Origin: Candidatus Latescibacterota bacterium
Lineage (GTDB): Bacteria; Krumholzibacteriota; Krumholzibacteriia; JACNKJ01
Length of the DNA: 64,000 nucleotides
Assembly: GCA_020633725.1 (NCBI GenBank)
Contig: JACKDC010000002.1
Coordinates: 372,001 to 436,000, forward strand
Direction of reading: 5' to 3'
A model generated the notes under the pieces. That model was not told the origin of the DNA, did no database searches, and saw nothing but the letters and a program-made list of their open reading frames with translations. Position numbers and translations under genes: made by a program. Of the stretch, positions 49,443 through 57,961 are shown one piece after another; within the stretch, counting starts at the first letter, position 1, and the number at the start of each line of letters is the position of its first letter.

Positions 49443-50543
49443 CTAGCCCCGCCGAAAGCGCCCGGCATAGCGCCGGTGCTGGCGCCAGATCAGCTTGCGC
49501 AGGGCCTCCCGGCGGCCCGGCTGGGGGCCCGCCGCCGTCAGGGCGGCGAGGAGCTTTAGCATGCCCTCGGCGTCGGCCCGGCTGACCCACTCGGCGGCGG
49601 CGCCGCGCGGTCCCATGTTGTGATAGTTGGCCAGGGCCACCGCCAGGGCGCAGGTGGGACGTCCCTCGAGCTGGTAGAGGCTCGCCTCGCAGGCGCCGCC
49701 GGGCATGAGGGCACGCTGGAACTGGAATTCCTTGTCCTGCTTGGCCAGGCCCTCGGCGGTCTCGGTCAGCCAGCGGGTGAGCTCGTCGTCGTAGATGCTG
49801 AGGCGGTCGCCCACCCGGATCACCGGCCCGCGGCCGATCTTGAAGCCCGGCAGCTCGCGGCTCGTCTCCATTACGACCATGGGGACCTTCTTCGGCAACA
49901 TGGGGCTGCGCATCAGCTCCATGGCGCCCACGAAGCCCACCTCTTCGGCGCTGGTGAAGACGCCGTAGACGTGCGCGCGCCGCCCGGCGGCGCTGAAGTC
50001 GTCCAGCAGCTTCAGGATCAGCGCGGCGCTCAGCACGTTGTCGATGGCCTTGGAGCGGATCTTCCCGCCGGCCAGCGAGAGGCGGACCAGATCGAAGTGC
50101 CCCCAGTCGCCCTCGGCCACCGGCGACGCGCTGCGGACGCGGAGGGTGGTGTCGTCCTTGCGGCGGTCGGCGGCCATCGTGACGCCGAGCACCTCGGCCT
50201 TGACCCTTCCGCCCGGCGTGACCAGGACGATGCGGCTGTTGCGGAGGGTGGGTTCGTCCACCCCGCCCAGGAGACGCAGCGTGGCCTGCCGGCCGCGGGC
50301 GCGGATCACCTCGAAGCCGGGGTGATCGGTGTGGCAGGTGAAGGCCACCGGCGCCTGACCCCTGCGGGGGTTGCGGTACTCCAGCACCAGGTTGCCGGCG
50401 CGGTCCTCCTTGAGGCCCAGCCCGCGCTCGCGGGCGAAGGCCTTCACGCGGGCGGTCACCTGCTGCTCGTGGAACGGCGCCGTGGGCAGGGTGAGGATCT
50501 CGCGGAGCCAGTAGTCCAGGGGGCGCGCGCCGGTCTTCTTCAT
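49443..50543 (-). CDS. M42-family aminopeptidase (FrvX-like)
   Basis: 366-residue dinuclear-zinc aminopeptidase of the M42 family. Metal ligands appear in the expected order: HTDHPGFEV (about 83-91), the KAIDNVLSAALIL block with the bridging Asp (about 177-189), the pair in TSAEEVGFVGA (about 207-217), an acidic residue in VVMETSRELPGF, and a late His in NYHNMGPRG. Relatives form large tetrahedral cytosolic oligomers that trim peptides. Here the central insert has two extra charged residues and the usual 'DxTxDxPG' segment is not obvious. The ATG at 50543 has GGAAGG at 9 bp; an earlier in-frame ATG is less likely. No substrate is indicated. Confidence 0.8.
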   Translation of the reverse strand: MKKTGARPLDYWLREILTLPTAPFHEQQVTARVKAFARERGLGLKEDRAGNLVLEYRNPRRGQAPVAFTCHTDHPGFEVIRARGRQATLRLLGGVDEPTLRNSRIVLVTPGGRVKAEVLGVTMAADRRKDDTTLRVRSASPVAEGDWGHFDLVRLSLAGGKIRSKAIDNVLSAALILKLLDDFSAAGRRAHVYGVFTSAEEVGFVGAMELMRSPMLPKKVPMVVMETSRELPGFKIGRGPVIRVGDRLSIYDDELTRWLTETAEGLAKQDKEFQFQRALMPGGACEASLYQLEGRPTCALAVALANYHNMGPRGAAAEWVSRADAEGMLKLLAALTAAGPQPGRREALRKLIWRQHRRYAGRFRRG

Positions 50544-50719
50544 GGGCTTCCTTCCGACAAAGCGAAACTTCGTCAAAATGGCGCGCCCCTTTTGGAACCC
50601 GCCATCCATCAGCGTATCTTACTCTCGACGACAGGGCTCGGCCCGCTTCCAGCCCCGAGAGTCGCCGGAGAGGGCCGGGAACGTCTCCAGAACCTGGAGA
50701 CGCCAGAAAGGGGGCCCTC

Positions 50720-51601
50720 ATGGCTGACCAGAAGCGTTGCGAGCGCCGATTCCTCGCCGAGATCGAACCCGGACACAGGCACTTCAGTCCTCTGCGCGCG
50801 GCGCTGGCCCTCAGCCAGGCCGCCGAGCCCGGGCGGCTCCCCAGCCAGGTCCTCCTGCCACTTCTCCAGGGCCTGCCGGCGCTGGACGAACGTCTCGCCG
50901 GGATGGGCAAACCCTACCAGAAGTTCGAGGCTCTCAGCAGCTACTTCTTCGGCGAGCTGGGCTTCCTGGCCGCCGGTCCCGCGGAGAACGGCCTGGCGGT
51001 GACCGAGCTGCACGCGGTGGTCACCCGTCGCCGCGGCCGCGCGCTGAGCCTGGCCCTGCTCTACTACGACCTGGCCCGCCGCCTCGCCTTCCCGCTGCGC
51101 GCCCTGGCCCAGCCCGGCGGCGTGCTGCTCGGCAGCCACTGGCTGCCCCGCGGCCACGTGCTCGACCCGGCCGACGGCGCGGTCCTGCCGCTGGACGCCG
51201 CGCGGCACCGGGTGGAGCTGCTCATCAGCGGACGCCGCCTGGCCTTCCAGCCCCAGCGGCTGAATCCGCTCTCGTCCCGGCAGCTGCTGGAGCGCTACCT
51301 GGTGGCCATGCGGATCGTCTACCAGGCCGAGGGGCTGGCGGAGGAAGCCCTGCGCGCCGCCGACTGGCGCGTGCGGCTCATGCCCCGCTCCCGCGCGGCC
51401 CGCTGGGATCGCGGCCTCCTGCTCTACTCGCAGGATCGCTACGAGGACGCGGACCGCGACCTCGGCGGCCTGCTGGGCCGGACGGGCCGTACACGGGATG
51501 ACACGCCCGAGCGGCCAGCGTCGACGGCCAAGGAGGCGCGCGAGAACCGCGCCGCCGTCAACCACCTGCTGGCGAGCCTGAGCGGGGAGGTGGACGCCTA
51601 G
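50720..51601 (+). CDS. SirB1 (transglutaminase-like) domain protein
   Basis: 293-residue cytosolic protein of the SirB1 family. The transglutaminase-like N-domain contains EALSSYFFGELGFLAAG and TRRRGRALSLALLYYDLARR, family hallmarks of SirB1 and DUF3857-type proteins, although the catalytic Cys-His-Asp triad is not clear. TPR-like repeats follow from about 190 (LAEEALRAADWRVRLMPRSR and LLLYSQDRYEDADRDLGGLL). Members are common and of unknown function; E. coli SirB1 lies near genes for translation and peptidoglycan. The gene stands alone ahead of the pyrimidine leader, followed by the pyr promoter only 5 bp after its stop. Confidence 0.75.
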   Translation: MADQKRCERRFLAEIEPGHRHFSPLRAALALSQAAEPGRLPSQVLLPLLQGLPALDERLAGMGKPYQKFEALSSYFFGELGFLAAGPAENGLAVTELHAVVTRRRGRALSLALLYYDLARRLAFPLRALAQPGGVLLGSHWLPRGHVLDPADGAVLPLDAARHRVELLISGRRLAFQPQRLNPLSSRQLLERYLVAMRIVYQAEGLAEEALRAADWRVRLMPRSRAARWDRGLLLYSQDRYEDADRDLGGLLGRTGRTRDDTPERPASTAKEARENRAAVNHLLASLSGEVDA

Positions 51602-51606
51602 GCCTC

Positions 51607-51635
51607 TTGAAATCCCCGCCGGAAAGGCGTAGGAT
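51607..51635 (+). promoter_or_regulatory. Predicted promoter of the pyrimidine operon
   Basis: -35 TTGAAA (51607-51612) and -10 TAGGAT (51630-51635), 17-bp spacer, 5 bp behind the SirB1 gene stop. It is upstream of the PyrR leader. The -10 box resembles those at 30094 and 62356. Confidence 0.7.
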
Positions 51636-51660
51636 GTGCTCGGTCCACTCGAAGGGCCGT

Positions 51661-51756
51661 CCTTTAATTCGATCCCGTGAGGTCGAGAAGGGGAAGGCGA
51701 TGAGCCCCGCGGCAACGACTGAGACGCCCTGCGCCACCGGCCGGGGTCTTTTTTTT
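51661..51756 (+). promoter_or_regulatory. PyrR-type transcription attenuator of the pyr operon
   Basis: The leader has CCTTTAA, then TTCGA, loop TCCCGTGAGG, TCGAG and AAGG (51661-51691), closely matching the PyrR RNA binding loop (stem with an internal bulge, purine-rich hairpin loop with conserved GAGG). About 10 bp later a G+C-rich hairpin (from about 51702 to 51748) precedes eight T residues (51749-51756), the terminator. With UMP bound, PyrR stabilises the loop and promotes termination. The first gene downstream is pyrR itself, which fits autoregulation. Parts of the antiterminator are not defined by eye. Confidence 0.75.
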
Positions 51757-51803
51757 GCCCAGACTCGCCGCGCACCCCGCTAGAACCGAGCGGCGGAGGT
51801 CCC

Positions 51804-52370
51804 ATGGAAGCCAATCCCGTGCGCGCCTTCAACCAGAAGGCCGTGCTGATGAACGACGAGCAGATGCTCCGGGCCATCAAGCGCATGACCCACGAGATCC
51901 TGGAGCGCAACGAGTCCAGCAGCGACCTGATCATCATGGGCATCGCCCGGCGCGGCGTGCCCATGGCCGAGCGCCTCGCCGCCTACATGCAGAAGGTGGA
52001 GGGACGTCCGGTGGACGTGGGCAGCCTGGACATCACCTTCTATCGCGACGACCTGCGCACCATCGGCCCGCAGCCGCGCGTGGGCGAGACGCGGATCCCC
52101 GGCGACATCCAGGACCGCGTGATCGTCCTCGTGGACGACGTGCTCTACACGGGCCGCACCGTGCGCTCGGCCATGGACGAGCTCATGGACTACGGACGCC
52201 CCGCCGCGATCCAGCTCGCGGTGATGATCGACCGCGGGCATCGCGAGCTGCCCGTGCGCGCGGACTACGTGGGCAAGAACGTACCCACCTCGCGGCGCGA
52301 AGTGGTGAAGGTGCGCTTCACGGAGATCGACGGCGTCGACGACGTCCTGCTCGGGGAGGTCGAGCAGTGA
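51804..52370 (+). CDS. pyrR: Pyrimidine operon attenuation protein / uracil phosphoribosyltransferase
   Basis: 188-residue phosphoribosyltransferase-fold RNA-binding regulator. The PRPP-binding loop is LVDDVLYTGRTV (about 109-120). RNA-binding family residues appear in ITFYRDDL, and the C-terminal REVVKVRFTEIDGVD is the standard PyrR ending. PyrR binds UMP and mRNA and terminates pyr transcription at the attenuator preceding it. Length matches Bacillus PyrR (about 180). It is the first gene of the operon and overlaps pyrB by GTGA. ATG at 51804 follows GGAGG. Confidence 0.95.
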   Translation: MEANPVRAFNQKAVLMNDEQMLRAIKRMTHEILERNESSSDLIIMGIARRGVPMAERLAAYMQKVEGRPVDVGSLDITFYRDDLRTIGPQPRVGETRIPGDIQDRVIVLVDDVLYTGRTVRSAMDELMDYGRPAAIQLAVMIDRGHRELPVRADYVGKNVPTSRREVVKVRFTEIDGVDDVLLGEVEQ

Positions 52371-53368
52371 GCTACACGCGCAAGGACCTGCTCGATCTCG
52401 AGAGCCTGAGCGCCGAGGAGATCACGCTCTTCCTCGACACCGCCGAGAAGTTCCGCGAGGTCAGCGAGCGCGAGGTCAAGAAGGTGCCGACCCTGCGGGG
52501 CTACACCGTCTGCAACCTGTTCTTCGAGAACAGCACGCGCACGCGCATCAGCTTCGAGCTGGCCGAGAAGCGCCTCAGCGCCGACATCGTGAACTTCTCC
52601 GCGTCCACCAGCAGCGTGGCCAAGGGCGAAACCTTGCTGGACACGGCAGAGAACCTCTTGGCCATGAAGATGGACATGTTCGTCATGCGCCACGGCGCCA
52701 GCGGCGCGCCGCACTTCCTGGCCGCGCGCGTGCCGGCCAGCGTGATCAACGCCGGCGACGGCACGCACGAGCACCCCACCCAGGGCCTGCTGGACATGCT
52801 CACCATGCGCCAGCACCTGGGGGAGCTCGCGGGGCGCAAGGTCGTGATCGTGGGGGACATCCTCCACAGCCGCGTGGCGCGCAGCAACCTGCACGGGCTG
52901 ACCAAGCTCGGCGCGGAGGTCACGCTCTGCGGACCGCCCACCCTGCTGCCGCGGGAGCTGGGCACTCTGGGCGTCACCCTGGAGTACGACCTCGAGCGCG
53001 CGCTGGCCGGCGCCGAGGTCGTGAACATCCTGCGCATCCAGCGCGAGCGACAGGAGGGCGGCCTGCTGCCGAGCCTGCGCGCCTATGCGCGTGACTGGCA
53101 GGTGCGTCCCGAGCACTTGAAGCTGATGGCGCCGAACGGCATCGTGATGCACCCGGGGCCGATGAATCGCGACGTGGAGATCGCCCAGGAGGTGGCCAAC
53201 GGCCCGCGGGCGGTGATCCTCGAGCAGGTCACCAACGGCGTGGCGGTGCGCATGGCCGTCCTCTACCTGCTCAGCGAGGCGCGTCGCCGCATGGAGGGCT
53301 CGGCGCCGGCCGGCGGGACGAGCCCCGGCGCGAGCGAGGACACGCTCATCGCCCAGGCCGACGCCTAG
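52367..53368 (+). CDS. pyrB: Aspartate carbamoyltransferase catalytic chain
   Basis: 333-residue enzyme joining carbamoyl phosphate and aspartate. The carbamoyl-phosphate motif STRTR is at 56-60, followed by S-x-x-K at 83-86. The aspartate side includes GDGTHEHPTQGLLDMLT (around 128-144) and HPGPMNRDVEI near the C-terminus. Length fits the class without regulatory subunit; no pyrI is present, so control is at transcription through PyrR. GTG start at 52367 overlaps the pyrR stop. The C-terminal 20 residues are an Ala/Gly-rich tail unlike the family core. Followed by pyrC after 44 bp. Confidence 0.95.
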   Translation: MSYTRKDLLDLESLSAEEITLFLDTAEKFREVSEREVKKVPTLRGYTVCNLFFENSTRTRISFELAEKRLSADIVNFSASTSSVAKGETLLDTAENLLAMKMDMFVMRHGASGAPHFLAARVPASVINAGDGTHEHPTQGLLDMLTMRQHLGELAGRKVVIVGDILHSRVARSNLHGLTKLGAEVTLCGPPTLLPRELGTLGVTLEYDLERALAGAEVVNILRIQRERQEGGLLPSLRAYARDWQVRPEHLKLMAPNGIVMHPGPMNRDVEIAQEVANGPRAVILEQVTNGVAVRMAVLYLLSEARRRMEGSAPAGGTSPGASEDTLIAQADA

Positions 53369-53412
53369 CGCGGCCGTCACTGGACTCGGAAGGGAATCGC
53401 AAAGGAGCGAGC

Positions 53413-54783
53413 ATGGACTGGATCGAGCGCTGCCTGGACGACCGCGGCGGCAACTTCTGGATCGACGGCGCGCGGCTCATCGACCCCGTGGCCGGCACCG
53501 AGACCAAGGGCGCCGTGCACGTGGAGGGCGGCAGGATCCGCGCGATCGCGGCCAAGGCGCCGGCGGCGGGCGGCGTGCCCGTGCTCGACGCGGGCGGCCT
53601 CTGCCTCGCGCCGGGCCTGGTGGACATGCACGTCCACCTGCGCGAGCCCGGCTTCGAGGACAAGGAGACGGTGGCCACGGGCTCGGCCTCGGCCGCGCGC
53701 GGCGGCGTGACGGCCATGGCCTGCATGCCCAACACGAAGCCCATCTGCGACGACGCGGCCATCGTGGAGCTGATCCGCGAGCGCGCGGCGACGGCCGGGC
53801 TCTGCCGCGTGCATCCCATCGGCGCGATCACCCAGGGCGCGGCCAGCGAGCAGCTCGCCGACATGGGCGAGATGCTGGCCGCCGGGGCCATCGGCTTCTC
53901 CGACGACGGCTGGCCCGTGCGCAGCGCCGGCCTCCTGCGCAACGCCCTGGAGCTGTCGCTGCGCTGGGACGCGCTGCTCATCAGCCACGCGGAGGAGCCG
54001 TCGCTCAGCCAGGGCGGCGTGATGAACGAGAGCGCGGTGTCGCACCGGCTGGGGCTGAAGGGGATTCCGCGGGAGGCGGAGGACATCGGCACCGACCGCG
54101 ACGTCCGGCTGGCCGGCCTCACGGGGGCGCGCCTGCACATCGCCCACGTCTCCAGCAGGAACAGCGTGGAGATCGTGCGCCGCGCCAAGGCCGACGGTCT
54201 GCGCGTCACGGCCGAGACCGCGCCGCACTACCTGCTCCTCGACGACACGGCCCTCGAGGGCTACGACTCCCACAAGAAGATGAACCCGCCCCTGCGCGAG
54301 AAGAGCGATCAGGAGGCGCTGGTGGCGGCCCTCGTGGACGGCACGCTCGATTGCGTGGCCACCGATCACGCGCCGCACACCGAGGCGGAGAAGCAGCGCG
54401 AGCTCGCCTACGCGCCCTTCGGTGTGACGGGCCTCGAGACCTCGCTCGCCGCCGTCCTGACCCGCCTCGTGCACACGGGCCTGATGAAGCTGCCCGCGGC
54501 GCTCGCGCTGCTCACGAGCCGGCCCGCGGCGATCCTCGGCCTCGAGGGCGGCCGCCTGGAGGCTGGCGCGCCGGCCGACCTGGTGCTCTTCGATCCCGAG
54601 GAGGCCTGGACCGTGCGCGGGGCCGAGATGGCGTCGAAGGGCCGCAACACGGCCTTCGAGGGGATGTCCCTCACCGGCCGCGTGCGGGCCACCGTGCTGG
54701 GTGGACAGGTGGTCTACGCGCGCGAGGGCGAGGCCGAGCGCTTCAGTCCCCGGCCGTGGCGTGCGGTCGCGTCCCATGCGTAG
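53413..54783 (+). CDS. pyrC: Dihydroorotase
   Basis: 456-residue class I dihydroorotase, cyclising N-carbamoyl aspartate. The metal site begins DMHVHLREPG (His73, His75), with the family ISHAEE and HIAHVSS blocks further on, and the catalytic Asp in CVATDHAPHT (about 315). It is on the long side compared with E. coli PyrC (about 350) but normal for the PyrB-linked class. AAGGAGC is 6 bp upstream of the ATG. The last eight bases overlap the start of the TPR lipoprotein gene. Location next to pyrB suggests channelled action. Confidence 0.95.
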   Translation: MDWIERCLDDRGGNFWIDGARLIDPVAGTETKGAVHVEGGRIRAIAAKAPAAGGVPVLDAGGLCLAPGLVDMHVHLREPGFEDKETVATGSASAARGGVTAMACMPNTKPICDDAAIVELIRERAATAGLCRVHPIGAITQGAASEQLADMGEMLAAGAIGFSDDGWPVRSAGLLRNALELSLRWDALLISHAEEPSLSQGGVMNESAVSHRLGLKGIPREAEDIGTDRDVRLAGLTGARLHIAHVSSRNSVEIVRRAKADGLRVTAETAPHYLLLDDTALEGYDSHKKMNPPLREKSDQEALVAALVDGTLDCVATDHAPHTEAEKQRELAYAPFGVTGLETSLAAVLTRLVHTGLMKLPAALALLTSRPAAILGLEGGRLEAGAPADLVLFDPEEAWTVRGAEMASKGRNTAFEGMSLTGRVRATVLGGQVVYAREGEAERFSPRPWRAVASHA

Positions 54784-56173
54784 CGCCCCGGCGACGCTGC
54801 GGCGGCTGGCGCGGCTGTGGCCGCTGCTCGCGCTCGTCCTGTTCGCGCTGGGGGCGGGCGGCGGCTGCGCCTACTTCAACACCTACAGCAACGCCAGGCG
54901 CTACTTCAAGCAGGCCGAGAACATGCAGCGCACGCCGGACGGCAAGATCACGCCCAACGCGCGCAAGGCCTACGACGACTCCATCGAGAAGTGCAAGAAG
55001 CTGATGGAGCTCTATCCCGACAGCAAGTACGTGGACGACGCGCTCTTTCTCATGAGCCGCGCCTACTTCGAGAAGAGCGAGTACGGCAGCTGCCTGCGCC
55101 GCCTCGACGAGCTGGAGGAGCGCTTCCCCGACCACGAGTGGCGCGAGCAGGCGCTCTACATGCGCGGCGTCTGCGACCTGGAGAACGGCGACGAGTCCCG
55201 GGCCATCGCGGATCTCGACCGCCTGCAGGAGGAGTTCCCCAAGAGCAAGCACCTCGCCGAGGGCATGTTCCGCCGCGCCGAGGCGGAGTACCGCCTGGGC
55301 AACTGGGACGACGCCATCGGCGCCTACCAGCGGCTGCTGGAGAGCTTCAAGCAGAGCGAGTTCAACGACGAGGCGCGCCTCAAGATCGCCCTCACGCAGC
55401 GCGAGCTGGGGCAGGACTCGCTGGCCGTGGAGACGGTGGCCGTCCTCGCCGAGAAGGGACGCAACCGCCGCACCGTCTTCGAGGGGCAGCTCGCGGCGGC
55501 GGAGATCCTCTTCGACCAGCACCGCTACGCGGAGTGCGGCGCGCTGCTCGGCGAGCTCGAGCCGGTGGCCGAGAACTTCCAGTCCCGCGGGCCCGTGCTC
55601 CTGCTCCAGGCCAGGCTGGTGGAGGCCGACGGCGACCTGGAGAAGGCCGCCACCCAGTTCGAGAACGTGGCGACGGAGTTCCCCCGCAGCAACAGCGCCG
55701 CCGAGGCGTGGTATCGCATCGGGCTGATCCGGCAGAACCGCGAGCACGATCTGGAGCAGGCCATCGTCGCCTACGACAATGCGCGCAAGGAGGTGCCGCG
55801 TTCGCTCTTCGCCGACCTCGCTGGCACCAAGAGCAAGGCCGTGCAGGAGGTGATCGACTTCCGCGCGCAGTCGGGGGAGGAGGCGCCGGACTCGTCGGCG
55901 GCGCAGCTGCAGTTCCGTCTCGCGGAGAATCAGCTGCTGCGCCTGGAGGACCCCGAGGCCGCGCTCGCCGAGTACGGCAAGGTGCTGGAGGACTACCCCG
56001 ACAGCCCGCTGGCCTCGCAGGCGGCCTACGCGCTGGCCTACATCAACCGCTACAGCCTGGCGGACACCCTCGCGGCGAGACGCGCGGTGGCGCTGCTGCT
56101 CGAGCGCTATCCCGAGAGCGATTCCGCCCGCTACGTGGAGGGCTGGCTCGACGCCCTGGGGCCGGCGCAGTGA
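54776..56173 (+). CDS. TPR-repeat lipoprotein (BamD/YbgF-like) inside the pyr operon
   Basis: 465 residues. A hydrophobic N-terminus followed by GGGC gives a weak lipobox (Cys near 28), so outer-membrane anchoring is likely but not certain. The rest is a tandem TPR array. Early repeats resemble BamD/YfiO and YbgF: YDDSIEKCKKLMELYPDSKY, then YFEKSEYGSCLRRLDELEER and ARLKIALTQRELGQDSLAVE. Each begins with a pair of aromatic and charged residues. Such proteins assemble outer-membrane complexes or bind peptidoglycan. It has no obvious role in pyrimidine metabolism; it overlaps pyrC by 8 bp and pyrK by 4 bp, so it is translated in the operon. Confidence 0.8.
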   Translation: MRSAPATLRRLARLWPLLALVLFALGAGGGCAYFNTYSNARRYFKQAENMQRTPDGKITPNARKAYDDSIEKCKKLMELYPDSKYVDDALFLMSRAYFEKSEYGSCLRRLDELEERFPDHEWREQALYMRGVCDLENGDESRAIADLDRLQEEFPKSKHLAEGMFRRAEAEYRLGNWDDAIGAYQRLLESFKQSEFNDEARLKIALTQRELGQDSLAVETVAVLAEKGRNRRTVFEGQLAAAEILFDQHRYAECGALLGELEPVAENFQSRGPVLLLQARLVEADGDLEKAATQFENVATEFPRSNSAAEAWYRIGLIRQNREHDLEQAIVAYDNARKEVPRSLFADLAGTKSKAVQEVIDFRAQSGEEAPDSSAAQLQFRLAENQLLRLEDPEAALAEYGKVLEDYPDSPLASQAAYALAYINRYSLADTLAARRAVALLLERYPESDSARYVEGWLDALGPAQ

Positions 56174-57030
56174 GCGCGGCGGGCGGCGACACGCCTCGTC
56201 CCGCGGCGCTCGCGGCCGTCTGGCGCCGCGTCCGCGTGAGCGACCTGCGCGCCGACGGCGCGCTCTACTGGGACCTGCGCGTGGAGGGCGACGACCTCCC
56301 CGCCGGCGCGCCGGGGCAGTTCTCGCTGCTGTCGCCGGGTGCCGATGGAGCGAGCCGCGGCGCCGATCCCTTTCTCCTGCGCCCGCTCAGCCTGCTCGAC
56401 GCGGGTCCGGGCTGGCAGCGCTTCCTCTTCAAGGTCTTCGGGCGGGGGAGCGCGGCGCTCGCCGCCCTCACGCCCGGGGCGACGCTCGACCTGCTCGGCC
56501 CGCTGGGCCACCCCTTCGCGCCGGCGGCCTCGCCCGCCCCGCTGCTGGTCGGCGGGGGCGTGGGCATTCCGCCGCTGCACATGCTCTCCCGGCGTCTCGC
56601 GGCGGCGGGCGCGCCGCACCGGGTGCTCTTCGGCTTCAACACGGCCGCGGACATCCCCGAGCGCCTGCTGGCCGAGTTGGCAGTCGCGGTGCAAGTGAGC
56701 ACCCTCGACGGCTCCGCCGGCCGCCGCGGGCACCCCGTGGCGCAGCTGCTCGACGAACGCGCCGACGACCCCGCGCCGCAGCAGATCCTCGCCTGCGGTC
56801 CCATCCCCATGCTCGAGGCGCTGCGGCGCGCGGCGCGTCCCCAGGATCGCGTGCTGCTCTCGCTGGAGGAGCGCATGGCCTGCGGCGTGGGCGTCTGCCG
56901 CGGCTGCGTGGTGCCCGTGCGTGACGGAGACGACTGGCGCTACGCCACGGTGTGCCGGGAAGGTCCCGTCTTCGAGGTGGGGCAGCTGGCCACGGCGGAG
57001 GCGCTTGCCGAGGAGGTGGGGCATGCCTGA
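56170..57030 (+). CDS. pyrK: Dihydroorotate dehydrogenase electron transfer subunit
   Basis: 286-residue flavin/iron-sulfur subunit of class 1B dihydroorotate dehydrogenase. An FAD-binding domain (about 15-110, with FLLRPLSLLDAGPG as the flavin RxxS-type motif) is followed by an NAD-binding module with LLVGGGVGIPPLHMLSRRLA and ACGPIPMLEALRRA. The [2Fe-2S] ligands are Cys238, Cys243, Cys246 and Cys262 (CGVGVCRGC ... C). It transfers electrons from PyrD to NAD. GTG at 56170 overlaps the TPR stop; pyrD starts inside its last eight bases. Length is at the long end for PyrK. Confidence 0.9.
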   Translation: MSAAGGDTPRPAALAAVWRRVRVSDLRADGALYWDLRVEGDDLPAGAPGQFSLLSPGADGASRGADPFLLRPLSLLDAGPGWQRFLFKVFGRGSAALAALTPGATLDLLGPLGHPFAPAASPAPLLVGGGVGIPPLHMLSRRLAAAGAPHRVLFGFNTAADIPERLLAELAVAVQVSTLDGSAGRRGHPVAQLLDERADDPAPQQILACGPIPMLEALRRAARPQDRVLLSLEERMACGVGVCRGCVVPVRDGDDWRYATVCREGPVFEVGQLATAEALAEEVGHA

Positions 57031-57961
57031 GCGTCACGCCACCGTCGACCTTGGCGCCCGCGTGGGCGAGCTGCGGCTCGCCAACCCTCTGCTCGCGGCC
57101 TCGGGCTGCTTCGGCTACGGCCTCGACTACGACCCGCTGCTGCCGCCGGAGGTCTTCGGCGCCGTGGTGACCAAGACCATCACGCCGTTGCCGCGCAAGG
57201 GCAACCCCGTGCCGCGGCTCATGGAGACGCCGGCGGGCATGCTCAACTCCATCGGGCTGGAGAACGTGGGGCTCGACGCCTTCGTCGAGACCAAGCTGCC
57301 CGCGCTGGCGGCGCGCGGCCTCAGCCCGGTGGTCTCGCTGTCTGCGGGCTCCGCGGACGCCTTCGCCGCCATGGCCCGTCGACTTGCCGACGCGCCCACA
57401 CTTGCCATTGAGCTGAACCTCAGCTGCCCCAACGTGGCCGAGCACGGCGCGAACTTCGCCACCGACCCGGCTGCGGTGGAGGCCATCACGCGCGCGGTGA
57501 AGCGCGACTTCACCGTGGCGCCGGTCTGGGTGAAGCTCAGCCCCAACGTCACCGACATCGGCCTCGTGGCTCGCGCAGCCGAGAACGCCGGCGCCGACGG
57601 CATCTGCGCCATCAACACGCTGCTCGGCATGGACATCGACCTCGCCACCGGCCGCAGCCCCTTCGCGCGCGTGACGGCCGGGCTCTCCGGCCCCGCGATC
57701 TTCCCCGTCGCGCTGGCCGCGGTGCACCGCGTCGCGAGCCAGGTGACGATCCCGGTCATCGCCATCGGCGGCGCCGCGAGCGCGGCCGACGTGCTCAAGT
57801 TCATCGCCGCGGGCGCCAGCGCCGTGCAGCTCGGCACCGCCCTCTTCTCGGATCCCGGCCTGCCCGCGCGGGTGCTGGACGGCCTCGCCGCCTTCCTTGC
57901 CGAGCGCGACTGCGCCAGCCTCGACGCCCTGCGCGAACACTGGAAGGAGCGCGCCTCGTGA
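57023..57961 (+). CDS. pyrD: Dihydroorotate dehydrogenase, catalytic subunit (class 1B)
   Basis: 312-residue FMN-dependent enzyme oxidising dihydroorotate to orotate. The active-site cysteine is in ELNLSCPNV (Cys135), the class 1 signature (class 2 has Ser). FMN contacts include VTKTITPLPRKGNP and the late GGAASAADVLKFIAAGASAV. Cytosolic, with PyrK as partner, which fits the anaerobic or NAD-linked class 1B type. ATG at 57023 lies within pyrK; the gene overlaps pyrF by GTGA. The N-terminus lacks the membrane-targeting helix of class 2 enzymes. Confidence 0.95.
   Translation: MPERHATVDLGARVGELRLANPLLAASGCFGYGLDYDPLLPPEVFGAVVTKTITPLPRKGNPVPRLMETPAGMLNSIGLENVGLDAFVETKLPALAARGLSPVVSLSAGSADAFAAMARRLADAPTLAIELNLSCPNVAEHGANFATDPAAVEAITRAVKRDFTVAPVWVKLSPNVTDIGLVARAAENAGADGICAINTLLGMDIDLATGRSPFARVTAGLSGPAIFPVALAAVHRVASQVTIPVIAIGGAASAADVLKFIAAGASAVQLGTALFSDPGLPARVLDGLAAFLAERDCASLDALREHWKERAS

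Noticed and set aside
49306..50910. Upstream extension of the secreted metalloprotease frame
   Set aside because: It runs through the M42 peptidase gene in another frame, and a signal peptide starts precisely at 49305.
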